DNA from: an uncultured Arthrobacter sp.
Lineage (GTDB): Bacteria; Actinomycetota; Actinomycetes; Actinomycetales; Micrococcaceae
DNA: 64,000 bases
Assembly: GCF_947495145.1 (NCBI RefSeq)
Contig: NZ_CANLXP010000014.1
Span: 1-64,000, forward strand
Reading direction: 5' to 3'
Positions 51,125-61,500 of this stretch are shown one piece after another; position 1 is the stretch's first letter; each line of letters starts with the position of its first letter. Made by a program: the position numbers and the translations under genes. The notes under the pieces were generated by a model, which saw only the letters and a program-made list of their open reading frames with translations, made no database searches and was not told the origin of the DNA.

Positions 51125-52345
51125 ATGAAAAACCGGAAATTCACCCTGGCAGCCATGACCGCCATCGCACCGCTCGCGCTGACCGCCTGCGGGGGAGGCG
51201 GCGGCAGTGCCAGCTCAAGTGGTGAGGTCGAGTCCCTCACTGTCGTCGACTACTACAACAACGAGCCGGACAAGACACTGGTCCAGGAAGCCATCGACCG
51301 CTGCGCCACCGAGCTCGGCGTCACTATCGAGCGCGAGACCGTTCCCGGCAAGGACCTCATTCAAAAGGTCCTGCAGCGCGCATCATCGCAAACCATGCCC
51401 GACGTCCTCATGCTCGATAACCCCGACGTCCAGGAGATCGCCGCCACCGGTGGCCTGTCACCGCTGAGCCAGTACGACGTCGACACCTCCGGATTCGCGC
51501 AGGGCATGCTCGAGGCTGCCACGTACGAGGGCGAGGTGTACGGGCTCGCACCGACCGCCAACACCCTCGGCATCTTCTACAACCCCGAGCTGCTGGAGGC
51601 CGCCGGCGTCGAACCCCCGACCACGTGGGACGAGCTCAAGACCGCCGCGGAACAACTGACGGAAGGTGACCAGTACGGCATCGCGTTCTCCGCCATCGCC
51701 ACCTACGAGGGCAGCTGGCAGTTCCTGCCCTTCATGTGGTCCAACGGCGGCGAGGAAACCGACCTCACCAGCCCCGAAGTAGCCGAAGCCCTCGCGCTCT
51801 GGAAGGGCCTGGTGGACAGCGGTTCGGCCTCCGAAGCCGTCATCAACTGGTCCCAGGCCGACGTGAAAGACCAGTTTGTCGCGGGCAAGGCCGCCATGAT
51901 GGTCAACGGGCCCTGGCAGATCCCGGCCCTGCAGGAGAACCCGGACGTAAAGTTCGCCTCCGTGCAGATTCCCGTCAACGAGGAGGGCCAGACCTCCATC
52001 GCCCGGCTGGGCGGCGAAGTCTGGACCGTCCCGGTCACCGGCGACGACGCCAAGCAGGCCAAGTCCGCCGAGTTCGTCGAGTGCATGAGCAACGACGAGA
52101 ACCAGCTCGCCCTCGCCGAAGCCCGCTACACCGTCCCCACCAAGACCGCGCTCGCCGAGGAGTACGTCGCCAAGGTACCCGAGATGGAGTCCTTCACCGA
52201 GCAGGTTGCCAACGCCCGCTCGCGCACCGGACAGCTCGGCGAGGAATGGCCCGAAGCCGCGACCGTCATCTACAACGCCATCCAGCTCGCGCTGACCGGC
52301 AAGGCCGAGCCTGCCGAAGCCTTCGAGCAAGCCTCTGCCGGATAG
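51125..52345 (+). CDS. Extracellular sugar-binding lipoprotein (ABC transporter)
   Basis: A 406-residue family 1 solute-binding protein. The signal peptide ends in LALTAC with lipid-bearing Cys22. It has the family pattern GLAPTANTLGIFYNPELLEAAGVEPPTTWDELK near residues 140-175 and AAMMVNGPWQIPALQENP near 258. It is lipid-anchored outside the membrane and delivers a sugar to the two permeases. No ATPase gene in the cluster. Divergent from its LacI regulator. Confidence 0.9.
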   Translation: MKNRKFTLAAMTAIAPLALTACGGGGGSASSSGEVESLTVVDYYNNEPDKTLVQEAIDRCATELGVTIERETVPGKDLIQKVLQRASSQTMPDVLMLDNPDVQEIAATGGLSPLSQYDVDTSGFAQGMLEAATYEGEVYGLAPTANTLGIFYNPELLEAAGVEPPTTWDELKTAAEQLTEGDQYGIAFSAIATYEGSWQFLPFMWSNGGEETDLTSPEVAEALALWKGLVDSGSASEAVINWSQADVKDQFVAGKAAMMVNGPWQIPALQENPDVKFASVQIPVNEEGQTSIARLGGEVWTVPVTGDDAKQAKSAEFVECMSNDENQLALAEARYTVPTKTALAEEYVAKVPEMESFTEQVANARSRTGQLGEEWPEAATVIYNAIQLALTGKAEPAEAFEQASAG

Positions 52346-52403
52346 CGCAGGCGGACACGATGTGCAGCGAGTACTCAGCACGATGCCGGAAGGGTCACGT
52401 TCG

Positions 52404-53357
52404 ATGACACAGACGGAACTCACGACGACGGCGGCCGCCTCCTCCGCGGAGGCCCCGCCTCCCGTCCGCGCACGGCGCCGGTTCTCCCGCGAGGGCGTCA
52501 CCCGCCTTCTCTTCGTGGCGCCGGCCGCCCTGTATCTGGTGCTGTTCTTTGGCTACCCGGTGGTCAAGAACATCACCATGAGCCTGCAGGAGTACACCAC
52601 CAAGACCTTCTTCACCGGAGAAGCGCCCTGGGTGGGACTCGCGAACTACCAGGCGGTGCTGAACAGCAACCTGTTCTGGCCGTCGATGACCAACACCGCG
52701 CTGTTCACCATCGGGTCCATCGCCGGGCAATTCATCATCGGGCTGGCGCTCGCCTGTTACTTCAAGCGGCGCTTCCCGCTCAGCAACTTTTTGCGCTCGA
52801 TGCTCCTGCTGCCCTGGCTGCTGCCGCTCATCGTTTCCAGCGCAACCTGGCGGTCCATCCTCGAGCAGGACTCCGGCATCCTCAACCAGTTCCTCGGCAC
52901 TTTCGGAATTGAACCCGTGCCGTGGCTGACCAGCCCGGCGGTGGCGCTTATCGCCGTCGTACTGGTGAATATCTGGGTGGGCATTCCGTTCAACGTGACC
53001 ATCCTCTACGGGGGTCTGCAGGACATCCCGGACGAGCTGTACGAGGCGGGTGCGCTGGATGGCGCCACCGGGTGGAAGGCGTTCCGGCACATCACGCTGC
53101 CGAACCTCAAGCCGGTGATCAGCGTGGTGCTGGTGCTCGGCGTCGTCTACACGATCAAGGTGCTGGACATCATCCTGGGCCTGACCAACGGCGGGCCGGC
53201 GAATGCCACGCAGACGCTGTCCATCCGGTCGTACCAGGAGTCGTTCATCAACTTCGAGTTCGGGGTGGGTGCCGCGTTCAGCAACATCCTGATCCTGATC
53301 TCGCTGGTGTTCGCCGTCATCTACCTCCGTGCCAACCGGCGCGCAGTCGACGAGTAA
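52404..53357 (+). CDS. Sugar ABC transporter permease (MalF type)
   Basis: A 317-residue CUT1 permease with six helices and coupling loop EAGALDGATGWKAFRHITLP. I chose ATG 52404 (MTQTELTTTAAASS), 10 nt after GGAAGGG; ATG 52383 or GTG 52362 in the same frame are possible. The first 30 residues are variable and carry an ACGACGACGGCG copy (52422-52433). Works with 53368-54231. Confidence 0.88.
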   Translation: MTQTELTTTAAASSAEAPPPVRARRRFSREGVTRLLFVAPAALYLVLFFGYPVVKNITMSLQEYTTKTFFTGEAPWVGLANYQAVLNSNLFWPSMTNTALFTIGSIAGQFIIGLALACYFKRRFPLSNFLRSMLLLPWLLPLIVSSATWRSILEQDSGILNQFLGTFGIEPVPWLTSPAVALIAVVLVNIWVGIPFNVTILYGGLQDIPDELYEAGALDGATGWKAFRHITLPNLKPVISVVLVLGVVYTIKVLDIILGLTNGGPANATQTLSIRSYQESFINFEFGVGAAFSNILILISLVFAVIYLRANRRAVDE

Positions 53358-53367
53358 GGGGACAACC

Positions 53368-54231
53368 GTGACTAGCGTGGAAACCGCCGTCGTACACGTT
53401 CCGGCGCACCGAAACGCAGGCAAGGAACGCAACCGCTCCGCCGGGTACACCGCGCTGGGGATCCTGTTCCTGGCCGTGATGCTGTTTCCCGTCTACTGGA
53501 TGGTGAACGCGTCGCTGCAGCCCTCTGGCAACACGCTGACCGCCAGCTTCTTCCCGCTGAATCCGAGCTTTGAGGGGTACGCCCGGGCCATCGCCGAGCA
53601 GGGGCCGAACCTCGTCACCAGTCTCATCGTCTCGCTGGTGACCGTGGTGTTCAGTCTGCTCGTCGCGGCACCGGCGGCGTACGCGCTGGCCCAGTTCCGG
53701 TTCCGCTGGGTGAATGTCGCGCTGCTTGCGATCCTGATTTCGCAGATGATTCCGGGCATCGTGATCGCGAACGCGCTGTACGCGGCGTACAACGACCTCG
53801 GGCTGCTCAACAGCATCCCCGGCCTGATCCTGGCCGACGCCACGCACGCCATCCCGTTTGTCATCCTCATCATGCGGGCGTTCATGATCGGCATTCCAAC
53901 CTCGATCGTTGAGGCCGCGAGGGTCGACGGCGCGGGGCTGGTGCGTGCGTTCGTCTCGATTGTGCTGCCGATCAGCCGGAACTCGCTCATCACCGCGGGC
54001 CTGTTCGCGTTCCTGTTCTCGTGGAGCGACTTCCTGTTCGCGCTGACCCTCACCACCACCGACGAGGTGCGGCCGGTGACCTTGGGCATCTACCAGTACC
54101 TGGGCACACAGGTGTCCAACTGGAGTGCCGTCATGGCCACCGCCGTCCTGTCCTCCCTGCCGGCGATCGCGCTGCTGATCCTGGCCCAGAAATACATTGC
54201 GGCCGGTGCCACCGGCGGGGCCGTCAAGTAA
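53368..54231 (+). CDS. Sugar ABC transporter permease (MalG type)
   Basis: A 287-residue CUT1 permease, six helices, coupling loop [20 protein letters not shown] near residue 182. GTG start at 53368 with AAGGGGA upstream, 10 nt after the previous stop; the frame before it belongs to the preceding gene. Forms the channel with the MalF-type partner. Confidence 0.88.
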   Translation: MTSVETAVVHVPAHRNAGKERNRSAGYTALGILFLAVMLFPVYWMVNASLQPSGNTLTASFFPLNPSFEGYARAIAEQGPNLVTSLIVSLVTVVFSLLVAAPAAYALAQFRFRWVNVALLAILISQMIPGIVIANALYAAYNDLGLLNSIPGLILADATHAIPFVILIMRAFMIGIPTSIVEAARVDGAGLVRAFVSIVLPISRNSLITAGLFAFLFSWSDFLFALTLTTTDEVRPVTLGIYQYLGTQVSNWSAVMATAVLSSLPAIALLILAQKYIAAGATGGAVK

Positions 54232-54256
54232 AGCTTCCAACGAAAGTGAGAAAACC

Positions 54257-55036
54257 ATGACCACCAGTTCCGACACCGTGCGCGTCCTCGTCTGGGGCGA
54301 GAACCGCCACGAGCAGGTCCAGCCCGAAGTCCGCGCCATCTACCCCGACGGCATGCACAACACCATCCGCGAGGGCATCGAGGAGAACCTCGGCGCGCGG
54401 GCAGTCGTTCGGACCGCCACGCTCGACGATCCCGAGCACGGTCTCACCGAGGACATCCTCGAGAACACCGACGTGCTGGTGTGGTGGGGGCATGCCGCGC
54501 ATGGGGAGGTGGCGGATAGCGTCGTCGAGCGCGTCCACCGGCACGTGCTGGCGGGCATGGGGTTGCTGGTGCTGCACTCTGGCCACTGGTCGAAGATCTT
54601 CGGGAAGCTGATGGGCACCTCGTGCACGCTGCGGTGGCGGTCCGAGCGCGACCGCGAGATCGTGTGGACCGTGAACCCGGCGCATCCGATTGCGCAGGGC
54701 GTGCCGCACCCGTTCATCATTGACGAGCAGGAGATGTATGGGGAGTTCTTCGACATTCCGGCGCCGGATGAGCTGATCTTCCTCAGCACGTTCAGCGGGG
54801 GAGAGGTGTTCCGCAGCGGCTGCACGTTCAAGCGCGGTTTCGGGAAGATCTTCTTCTTCAGCCCGGGCGATCAGGACTACCCGGTCTACCACCACAAGGA
54901 CGTGCGCCGCGTAATCGCGAACGGCGTCGAGTGGGCGAAGACGCTGCGGCCCGAGCGTACCGATCCGGTGTTGCTGCGCTACGAGACGGAGGACTTCTAC
55001 ACCGGTCACGGCTACCAGGGGGCGATGAGCAATTGA
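54257..55036 (+). CDS. ThuA-like protein
   Basis: A 259-residue ThuA family protein: [29 protein letters not shown] at the start, [14 protein letters not shown] near 75, [21 protein letters not shown] near 100, then [15 protein letters not shown]. This form is closer to ThuA of trehalose/maltitol use than the shorter paralogue at 33696. The class I amidotransferase-like fold lacks an amidotransferase Cys triad in the usual sense, so it is a sugar-processing or isomerising protein whose reaction remains open. It overlaps the oxidoreductase gene by 4 nt. Confidence 0.85.
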   Translation: MTTSSDTVRVLVWGENRHEQVQPEVRAIYPDGMHNTIREGIEENLGARAVVRTATLDDPEHGLTEDILENTDVLVWWGHAAHGEVADSVVERVHRHVLAGMGLLVLHSGHWSKIFGKLMGTSCTLRWRSERDREIVWTVNPAHPIAQGVPHPFIIDEQEMYGEFFDIPAPDELIFLSTFSGGEVFRSGCTFKRGFGKIFFFSPGDQDYPVYHHKDVRRVIANGVEWAKTLRPERTDPVLLRYETEDFYTGHGYQGAMSN

Positions 55037-56115
55037 TCACCTTCAAGACCGTTGAGACTGCCGGGCCGTTGCGCGTGGTGCAGGTGGGTGCCGGCGGGAT
55101 GGGCAAGGCCTGGATCCGGACACTCCAAGCGAACGACGACGTCGAGCTGGTCGGTCTCGTGGACCTCAACCTGGGTGCCGCGCAGGCTGCGGTCGACGAG
55201 TTCGGGCTACGGGACGTTGCTCTCGGCACGTCAGTGTCGGAGGTTGCGGCGGCGACCGGTGCGCACGCCGTCGTGAACGTGACGGTGCCTGCGGCGCACC
55301 ATCCGGTCAATATGGAGGCGATGTTCGCCGGGTTGCCGGTGCTGTGTGAGAAGCCGGTGGCGCCGACCGTGGCGGAGGGTTTGTCTCTGGCGGCTGCGGC
55401 GGAGGTGAGCGGGCAGCTGCTGATGATCAGCCAGTCGCGCCGGTACTTCCAGGGGCTGACCCAGCTGAAGGCGCTGACCGCTGAGCTGGGGGAAATTGGT
55501 GTGGTGACGACGGAGTTCTTCAAGGCCCCGCACTTTGGTGGGTTCCGGGAGGAGATGGCGCATGTGCTGCTGGTGGACATGGCGATCCACCAGTTCGATG
55601 CGGTGCGGTTCCTGCTGGATCAGGATCCGGTGTCGGTGTATTGCGAGGAGTTCAATCCGTCGTGGAGCTGGTACGACGGCGCTGCTGCCGCCACCGCGGT
55701 GTTCCAGATGAGCGGTGGCACCCGGTATGTGTATACGGGTAGCTGGTGTGCGGACGGGTTGGAGACGTCGTGGAACGGGTCGTGGCGGGTGAACGGTGCA
55801 GGGGGTTCTGCCACGTGGGATGGTGCCGGGGCTCCTGTCGCGGAGTTGGTGTCCGGTGCAGCTTCGGTCGCGCCTGTGTCGCATGAGGAGGAGATCGCCG
55901 GCGCGCTGGTGGAGTTTGTGTCGGCGTTACGATCTGGTGAGGTGCCGTCGGGGGAGGTGCACTCGAACGTGTTGAGCTTGGCGATGGTGGAGGCGGCTGT
56001 GCAGTCAGCGTCGACGGGTCGGCGGGTGCTGATCGATAAAGTGGTGGAAGACGCGCACGGGACTGCGGCAGCGTCGGAGCGGCGAGCGGACGTGCGGGCG
56101 GCGCTGGAAGCGTAG
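55033..56115 (+). CDS. Gfo/Idh/MocA family oxidoreductase (ThuB-like)
   Basis: A 360-residue NAD(P)-dependent oxidoreductase. TTG start at 55033, overlapping the ThuA stop (ATTGA); no ATG fits. NAD loop [15 protein letters not shown], catalytic [13 protein letters not shown] near residue 112, and conserved [12 protein letters not shown] near 180. Last gene of the second cluster; with ThuA it probably oxidises the imported disaccharide. Its final 50 codons have a decayed homologue at 61905-62059, on the other side of the accessory island, so its 3' end marks the island boundary. Confidence 0.87.
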   Translation: MITFKTVETAGPLRVVQVGAGGMGKAWIRTLQANDDVELVGLVDLNLGAAQAAVDEFGLRDVALGTSVSEVAAATGAHAVVNVTVPAAHHPVNMEAMFAGLPVLCEKPVAPTVAEGLSLAAAAEVSGQLLMISQSRRYFQGLTQLKALTAELGEIGVVTTEFFKAPHFGGFREEMAHVLLVDMAIHQFDAVRFLLDQDPVSVYCEEFNPSWSWYDGAAAATAVFQMSGGTRYVYTGSWCADGLETSWNGSWRVNGAGGSATWDGAGAPVAELVSGAASVAPVSHEEEIAGALVEFVSALRSGEVPSGEVHSNVLSLAMVEAAVQSASTGRRVLIDKVVEDAHGTAAASERRADVRAALEA

Positions 56116-56499
56116 GGCTCAGCTAGTGCACGTAGCAATGAGTGCTTCGGCGAGCGCAAAGACTGAATGGTTCGCCGTCCTCTCACAGAGCCTTTGAATC
56201 GAACTGGGCGCCACGAGCGGCCATCTCACCGGCGGGCGCGGTTGCCCTTACTCGATGCAACTTCGTCTCCAGCCGTAAGAGCTCTCGATCTCTGCAACCG
56301 GGCCCCAATGTGGCTATCTGCGAAGGCTCAGTCATCATCAAAATGGACCTTGGTACCTTCGGTTAGGCGTTTGTGGCACCTAGATCGTCCAAATAAATGT
56401 GCGTACCGCCATCAAACTGTCGGCAGGGCGGAGCCGGGGCCGATAGAACGACCACCGTATGGCGCGATCTGCTCGTTCGGTCATCTGTCAGCGATCAAG
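56116..56499. other. Gene-free stretch at the island edge
   Basis: About 384 nt after the oxidoreductase stop and before the convergent 386-residue gene. The base composition drops here relative to the left. I see no convincing gene, hairpin terminator, RNA or transposon end. Confidence 0.5.
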
Positions 56500-57660
56500 C
56501 TAGAAGAGGGGCAGATTGTCATACGAGATTCGCTGCTCGGTGGGAACTACTCGAACACCCGCGGCATCGTAGAGCCAGTAAAAATTGCCTTCTCGTTCCA
56601 ACCGTCCTGAAACTTGGAGCATTGCATCGTTGGAATGAGCTTCGAGGGCTACTCTGTATTGCTCCGCGTCGAGGCGGACCCGAGCCTTCTTGACTGAAGA
56701 CCCACTGTCTATCACCAGACGAATAACCCTAATGTCGGTAGCGGAAGCGTGGCTTAGTAGGACTACTTCGCCTACCAGTGTTACGTCCTGAGATGCCGGT
56801 GCCTGGGAGAACCGTGTAGCGACTTTGTCGAGTATCGGCGACTCCACAGGGGTGAAGGTGAATTCGTGCTTTGAAGGAGTGAGATTTTGACTGTGCCGCA
56901 CCACTTGAATAGCCGACTCACCATCACGCGTAACGTCGCCCAAAGCCTTAATGAATTCATATGACAAGCCGTCGTGCACCGCTTCAACAAAAATGTCGGT
57001 GGTCGGTTTCGCACGATATTCGTCTAGGCAGCGACGTGCCAGGTCAAGGGAACGCTCGAATGTCTGCAGTATCTCCCGACCACTTACGGACTCTGCCAGA
57101 CGCGGGGTCTGACTGGCGACCTCTTCGGAACGCCTCGAGAAATGAAATCTCTTGTCCGCATGTGTGTGCGCGGTAATCACGTAGCTCCCTATTGCGGTCT
57201 GACCCATATAGCAGTCATCTATGAACTGCTTGGCTATGAACGCGCTCGCATTGCCGTGATACATCCTCGCCTCACGAGTGGACTTCGCCGAGGCGATAAG
57301 CATCGAGCGGGCAGAAGCATAAAGCAACTCGCCGTCTGTCCATCGGATAAGCCCTCCGTCTAGCGACGTTTCCTTTTGCCAATGCGATTCGTCGAGCGCG
57401 GTCGTCTCTTTGATGCGATACAGCGCTTCGGCGTGCTTGGCTTCGGCACCGAACCTTCGAAAAATTTCGCGTTGTGCTTTGCCTAGGAGGCGATCGAAAT
57501 CTGGACGAGTATCGTCCAGCGGAATGAGAACTTCGCCTGCTCCGTCGTATTCCCGCCAGATGTCGAACTTCCCCGGCACCCCCTCGGCGCGGTACCAACG
57601 AAAGTGTTCAAGCGTTGCTAATAAACTGTTCACGCGCTCGGATCGTGCGAATGTATTCAT
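56500..57660 (-). CDS. Unrecognised 386-residue protein of a defence-like gene pair
   Basis: I do not recognise a family. The protein (start ATG 57660, MNTFARSERVNSLLATLEHFR) is soluble, mixed helix and strand, without signal peptide or membrane segment. Noticeable parts are KFDIWREYDGAGEVLIPLDD, GQTAIGSYVITAHTHADKRFHF near 170, and VTLVGEVVLLSHASATDIRVIRLVID followed by a C-terminal strand-rich domain (LQVSGRLEREGNFYWLYDAAGV). It overlaps the DUF4365-like gene by 4 nt (ATGA), so the two are made together. GC is visibly lower than in most of the window. It could be a recognition or effector partner of the nuclease-like protein; this is context only. Confidence 0.65.
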   Translation of the reverse strand: MNTFARSERVNSLLATLEHFRWYRAEGVPGKFDIWREYDGAGEVLIPLDDTRPDFDRLLGKAQREIFRRFGAEAKHAEALYRIKETTALDESHWQKETSLDGGLIRWTDGELLYASARSMLIASAKSTREARMYHGNASAFIAKQFIDDCYMGQTAIGSYVITAHTHADKRFHFSRRSEEVASQTPRLAESVSGREILQTFERSLDLARRCLDEYRAKPTTDIFVEAVHDGLSYEFIKALGDVTRDGESAIQVVRHSQNLTPSKHEFTFTPVESPILDKVATRFSQAPASQDVTLVGEVVLLSHASATDIRVIRLVIDSGSSVKKARVRLDAEQYRVALEAHSNDAMLQVSGRLEREGNFYWLYDAAGVRVVPTEQRISYDNLPLF

Positions 57661-58274
57661 GGCTGTCCGCCCTGTCCGATTCGCTGCATGATGCCGCACA
57701 GCGCCACATCATCGAAGATGTCTTCTCTTCGAGCGTTGAAGCTAGGTCTAGCTGCGGTTGACGCTGGAGCACCTCGTAAATTCACCCAGTAACAACAATG
57801 CTTCAGCGCCAGGTAATCGTGGGAAGCCTCTAACCAGGACGCTTGCTCGGTTGGCAGCGACATGATGACTGCTATCCGGTTGACACTCGGGTCAGTGCTC
57901 GCAAACTCCTCGTAGCGGTCGGCGCGCATATTCGAAGAGATGTGAGTTGAATTTTGGCCGATATATTGGGAGGTGCTTTTTAGCTGTATCTCCAGATAAA
58001 CGGCGCCCGTCTGAAGGTGCTGGTCAGATCTGTGGGACAAAACAAGATCAATTCCCTCGTCTATCTCCGGAGTTCCCACCAGATTGCATCCTGCCGCTGC
58101 CGCAATCGCGCGGACGTAGCTAACCTGAAACTGCTCCATGTGATTCAATCCACGTGTGTGTGATCCCCTAAGGATCAACGGCGCGCCCCCACTCATGAAG
58201 AGATCGTACAGTTGCACAGGCGTTTCCTCGATCCAGCGTCTTCTTTCGAAAAGGCTACGGGACTGGTATGACAT
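57657..58274 (-). CDS. DUF4365-like protein with PD-(D/E)XK-type core
   Basis: A 205-residue protein. The core reads MEQFQVSYVRAIAAAAGCN, EIDEGIDLVLSHRS, AVYLEIQLKSTSQ, then RIAVIMSLPTEQASWLE and YWVNLRGAPAS with a final DDVALCGIMQRIG. This is the DUF4365 pattern; the E...D and E-x-QLK strand arrangement is that of the restriction-endonuclease-like fold. It may cut or bind DNA. The exact start is uncertain: ATG 58274 has AGGA directly before it, ATG 58196 and 58139 lack a ribosome site. First gene of the pair, divergent from the helicase at 58589. Confidence 0.7.
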   Translation of the reverse strand: MSYQSRSLFERRRWIEETPVQLYDLFMSGGAPLILRGSHTRGLNHMEQFQVSYVRAIAAAAGCNLVGTPEIDEGIDLVLSHRSDQHLQTGAVYLEIQLKSTSQYIGQNSTHISSNMRADRYEEFASTDPSVNRIAVIMSLPTEQASWLEASHDYLALKHCCYWVNLRGAPASTAARPSFNARREDIFDDVALCGIMQRIGQGGQP

Positions 58275-58588
58275 TCCTGAGCGTCTTGCGGCGCTGATTG
58301 CATCGCGGCGTCATCCTCCTATCGCCTGCACGCAGTTGAAATCCCGGCCGACCGTAGTTCGTTGAAAAGCAGTGTCCGAGCGGTCCAAGATAGTAATGGC
58401 CTGTGCCGGCTCTGATGTGAGCCGAGTTGATGTAACAACAGCTGCTCTCAGATTGGCGGACGATAGGCCGGCGAGGGCGGTCACCTTCTGACCGATCCAA
58501 TCCTGCGTCGTGTGGTGCCCCGCGTCGCGGTTCCGAGATCAGTTGCTGGATCGAAATCATCTCACCGAATAACTACTACCCTGGTTAG
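58275..58588. promoter_or_regulatory. Divergent intergenic region of the island
   Basis: 314 nt between the DUF4365-like gene and the PLD-helicase gene. A TANNNT-type -10 box (TACCCT, about 58576-58581) lies 7 nt before the helicase GTG and there is no ribosome site, which suggests a leaderless transcript. I see no strong inverted repeat or RNA here. Confidence 0.4.
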
Positions 58589-61500
58589 GTGAGCCAAATC
58601 ATTGGGGGAGGGGCAGCACCGCAGCTGCCCGAGGGGCTTTATGAGCTCCTGAAAACTGACATGATCGCCGCGCAACTCGATGCGGCACAAGACCTACATG
58701 CGTCGTTCGAGCAGATCGACGAAGACACGGCCCCTGATATTCTCTCGCGTCACGTCGCCGACGCCGTGCGGCAAGCGCTCACCAAAGCCGCCCCTGCCGA
58801 GCGGGTGGAGATCGCGAACACCATTTTGGGACATCTCGACCAACCGGCCGTCATTGCCGCTGGCCCTCAAGAACTTCATGCGCTTCACCGCCCCGACCAT
58901 CTCCGCAGGCGCAGTGTCAAGCGCCCCACCACGCGGCTCAGCGAATCGGCACTTCTGACCAACAGCAAGGATGACCCGAACCTTGCAGCAGAAATCCGAA
59001 CTGAGATGGACTCGGCCAACTCCGTCGACCTGCTGTGCGCCTTCGTCCGCTGGACCGGATTGCGGTTACTCCAACCTGCTCTGGAACGACTACAGGAACG
59101 CGGTGTCCGCCTAAGAGTCATCACGACCACGTACATGGGCGCCACGGAACGCCGGGCCATCGACGAGCTGGTCAATCGCTACCGCGCCGAGGTCAAGATC
59201 AGCTACGAAACCCAGGCCACCCGCCTTCACGCCAAAGCGTGGCTATTCAGAAGGGACACCGGCTTTGACACCGCATACGTCGGAAGCTCAAATCTTAGCA
59301 AGGCCGCACTCCTTGACGGACTGGAGTGGAACGTCCGGCTCTCCAACATCGCCACGCCCACACTGCTGAAGAAGTTCGAGGTCACCTTCGACAGCTACTG
59401 GGAGCAGCGAGCGTTCCAGAGCTATGATCCCGAACGAGATGGCGACAAACTCGATGCTGCCCTTGAGCGGAACGGCGGCAAACGCACCATCGCCCCGGAT
59501 GGCGTCACCGGACTGGAGGTCCAGCCCTACCTCCACCAGGAGGAGATGCTCGAAGCGCTCGAGGCGGAGCGGCTCAAAGGCCACACCCGCAATCTCCTCG
59601 TTGCCGCCACCGGAACCGGCAAGACCGTCATCGCCGCGCTCGACTACAAACGTCTCAGCGAAGCCGCAGGCCGAAACCTCACGCTCCTTTTCGTCGCGCA
59701 CCGTCAGGAAATCCTGCGACAATCCATGCGCACCTATCGCAACGTCATGCAAGATGGTGCTTTCGGCGAGCTCTACGTCGGCGACAACAAGCCCACCCAG
59801 TGGAAGCATGTCTTCGCTTCGGTCCAGTCACTCAATGCCAGAGGCATCCAGCAGCTCGAACCCAACATGTTCGACATCGTCGTCATCGACGAGTTCCACC
59901 ACGCTATGGCGCCTACCTATCGAAGTCTGATCGACCACCTCACACCGCAGCAATTACTCGGCCTCACGGCGACACCTGAGCGAGGTGACGGCCTCAACGT
60001 CGCCGACCAGTTCTTCGACGGTCGTACGGCGAGCGAACTCCGGCTCTGGGATGCCCTCGACGCTGACCTCCTGGTGCCCTTCCACTACTTCGGTGTGTCC
60101 GATGACGTCGACCTCAGCCAGGTGGAGTGGAAGCGAGGCAACTACGATCTCGCCCAGCTCGACCGCCTCTACACCGGTAACGACGCCCGCGCAGCCAAAG
60201 TCATTCGCGAACTCCGAGACAAAATCACCGGAGCCAACCAGATGCGTGCCCTCGGCTTCTGTGTCTCCGTTCAGCACGCCCAGTACATGGCCGAGGTTTT
60301 CAACCGTGCGGGCATCACGTCGGTAGCCCTGCATGGTGGAACGGACGACGACGAACGCGCACTTGCGCTCGCACAGCTACGCGACCGCCAAATCAACTGC
60401 ATCTTCACCGTGGACCTCTTCAACGAAGGTCTTGACCTGCCCGAAGTAGACACAATTCTCATGCTTCGCCCAACCCAGAGCGCAACAATTTTTCTTCAGC
60501 AGCTTGGCCGCGGGCTGCGGCGCGCTGAGGAGAAATCGGTCCTCACTGTGTTGGACTTCATCGGGCAGCAGCGCCGTGAGTTCCGCTTCGATCTGCGTTA
60601 CCGAGCGCTCACGGGATTGGGCCGAAAGCAGCTGGAGAAAGCGGTCGACGACGAGTTCCCGTTCCTGCCGTCTGGTTCCCAGATCGTTCTCGACCGTGTG
60701 GCGCAGAGAGTCGTGCTGGAGAACATCCGGGCTCAGTTGCGGTTCAACCGCGCGCAACTCGTGCGTGACATCGCCTCCTATGGCGAAACGGTACTGGCCG
60801 AGTACCTCGAGCGATCTGGCAACGACCTGAAAACCATTTACCGCTCGACGCGGGATTCCTGGACCGGGTACCTACGCCAGGCTGGCCTGATCGAGGGGCT
60901 TTCTCCAGGGGAGGCGGCCATAGCGGGTGGACTGGCAGAGCTTGAACAGGAGAAACAACTCCTGTTGCGCATGGTGCGGCTGCTTCATGTGGACGACCCC
61001 GAACGAGCCGACGCGTACACAAGGCTCGTCCGCCAAGACTCGCCGCGGTATGGAGACCTCGGACCACGGGAAAAGACGTTTGCCCGGATGCTCTTCTATA
61101 CGCTGTGGAGCGATGGCGGCGGTTTTCAAACGTACGACGACGGTCTGGACCACCTACGTAGGTTCCGCTTTGTGTGTGACGAAATTCGGCAACTCGTAGA
61201 ACTGGGCGTCACCGATTCTAAGCACGCCGCGAAGGGGCTCGGCGCCGATTTGCAACACATTCCGCTGTCATCGCATGCAACCTACCGGCGCGAGGAAGTT
61301 CTAGCGGCACTGGAATATGGCTCCCTTGAGCTCGGCAAGAACGTGCAGCACCGAGAGGGAGTTGCATGGTGTCCAGCGGCGTCGACCGACGTCTTCTTCG
61401 TCACGCTCAACAAGGATGAGAAGAACCACTCAGCAACCACCATGTACAAGGACTACGCCATCGGTCAGGACCTCTTCCATTGGGAATCACAGAACTCGAC

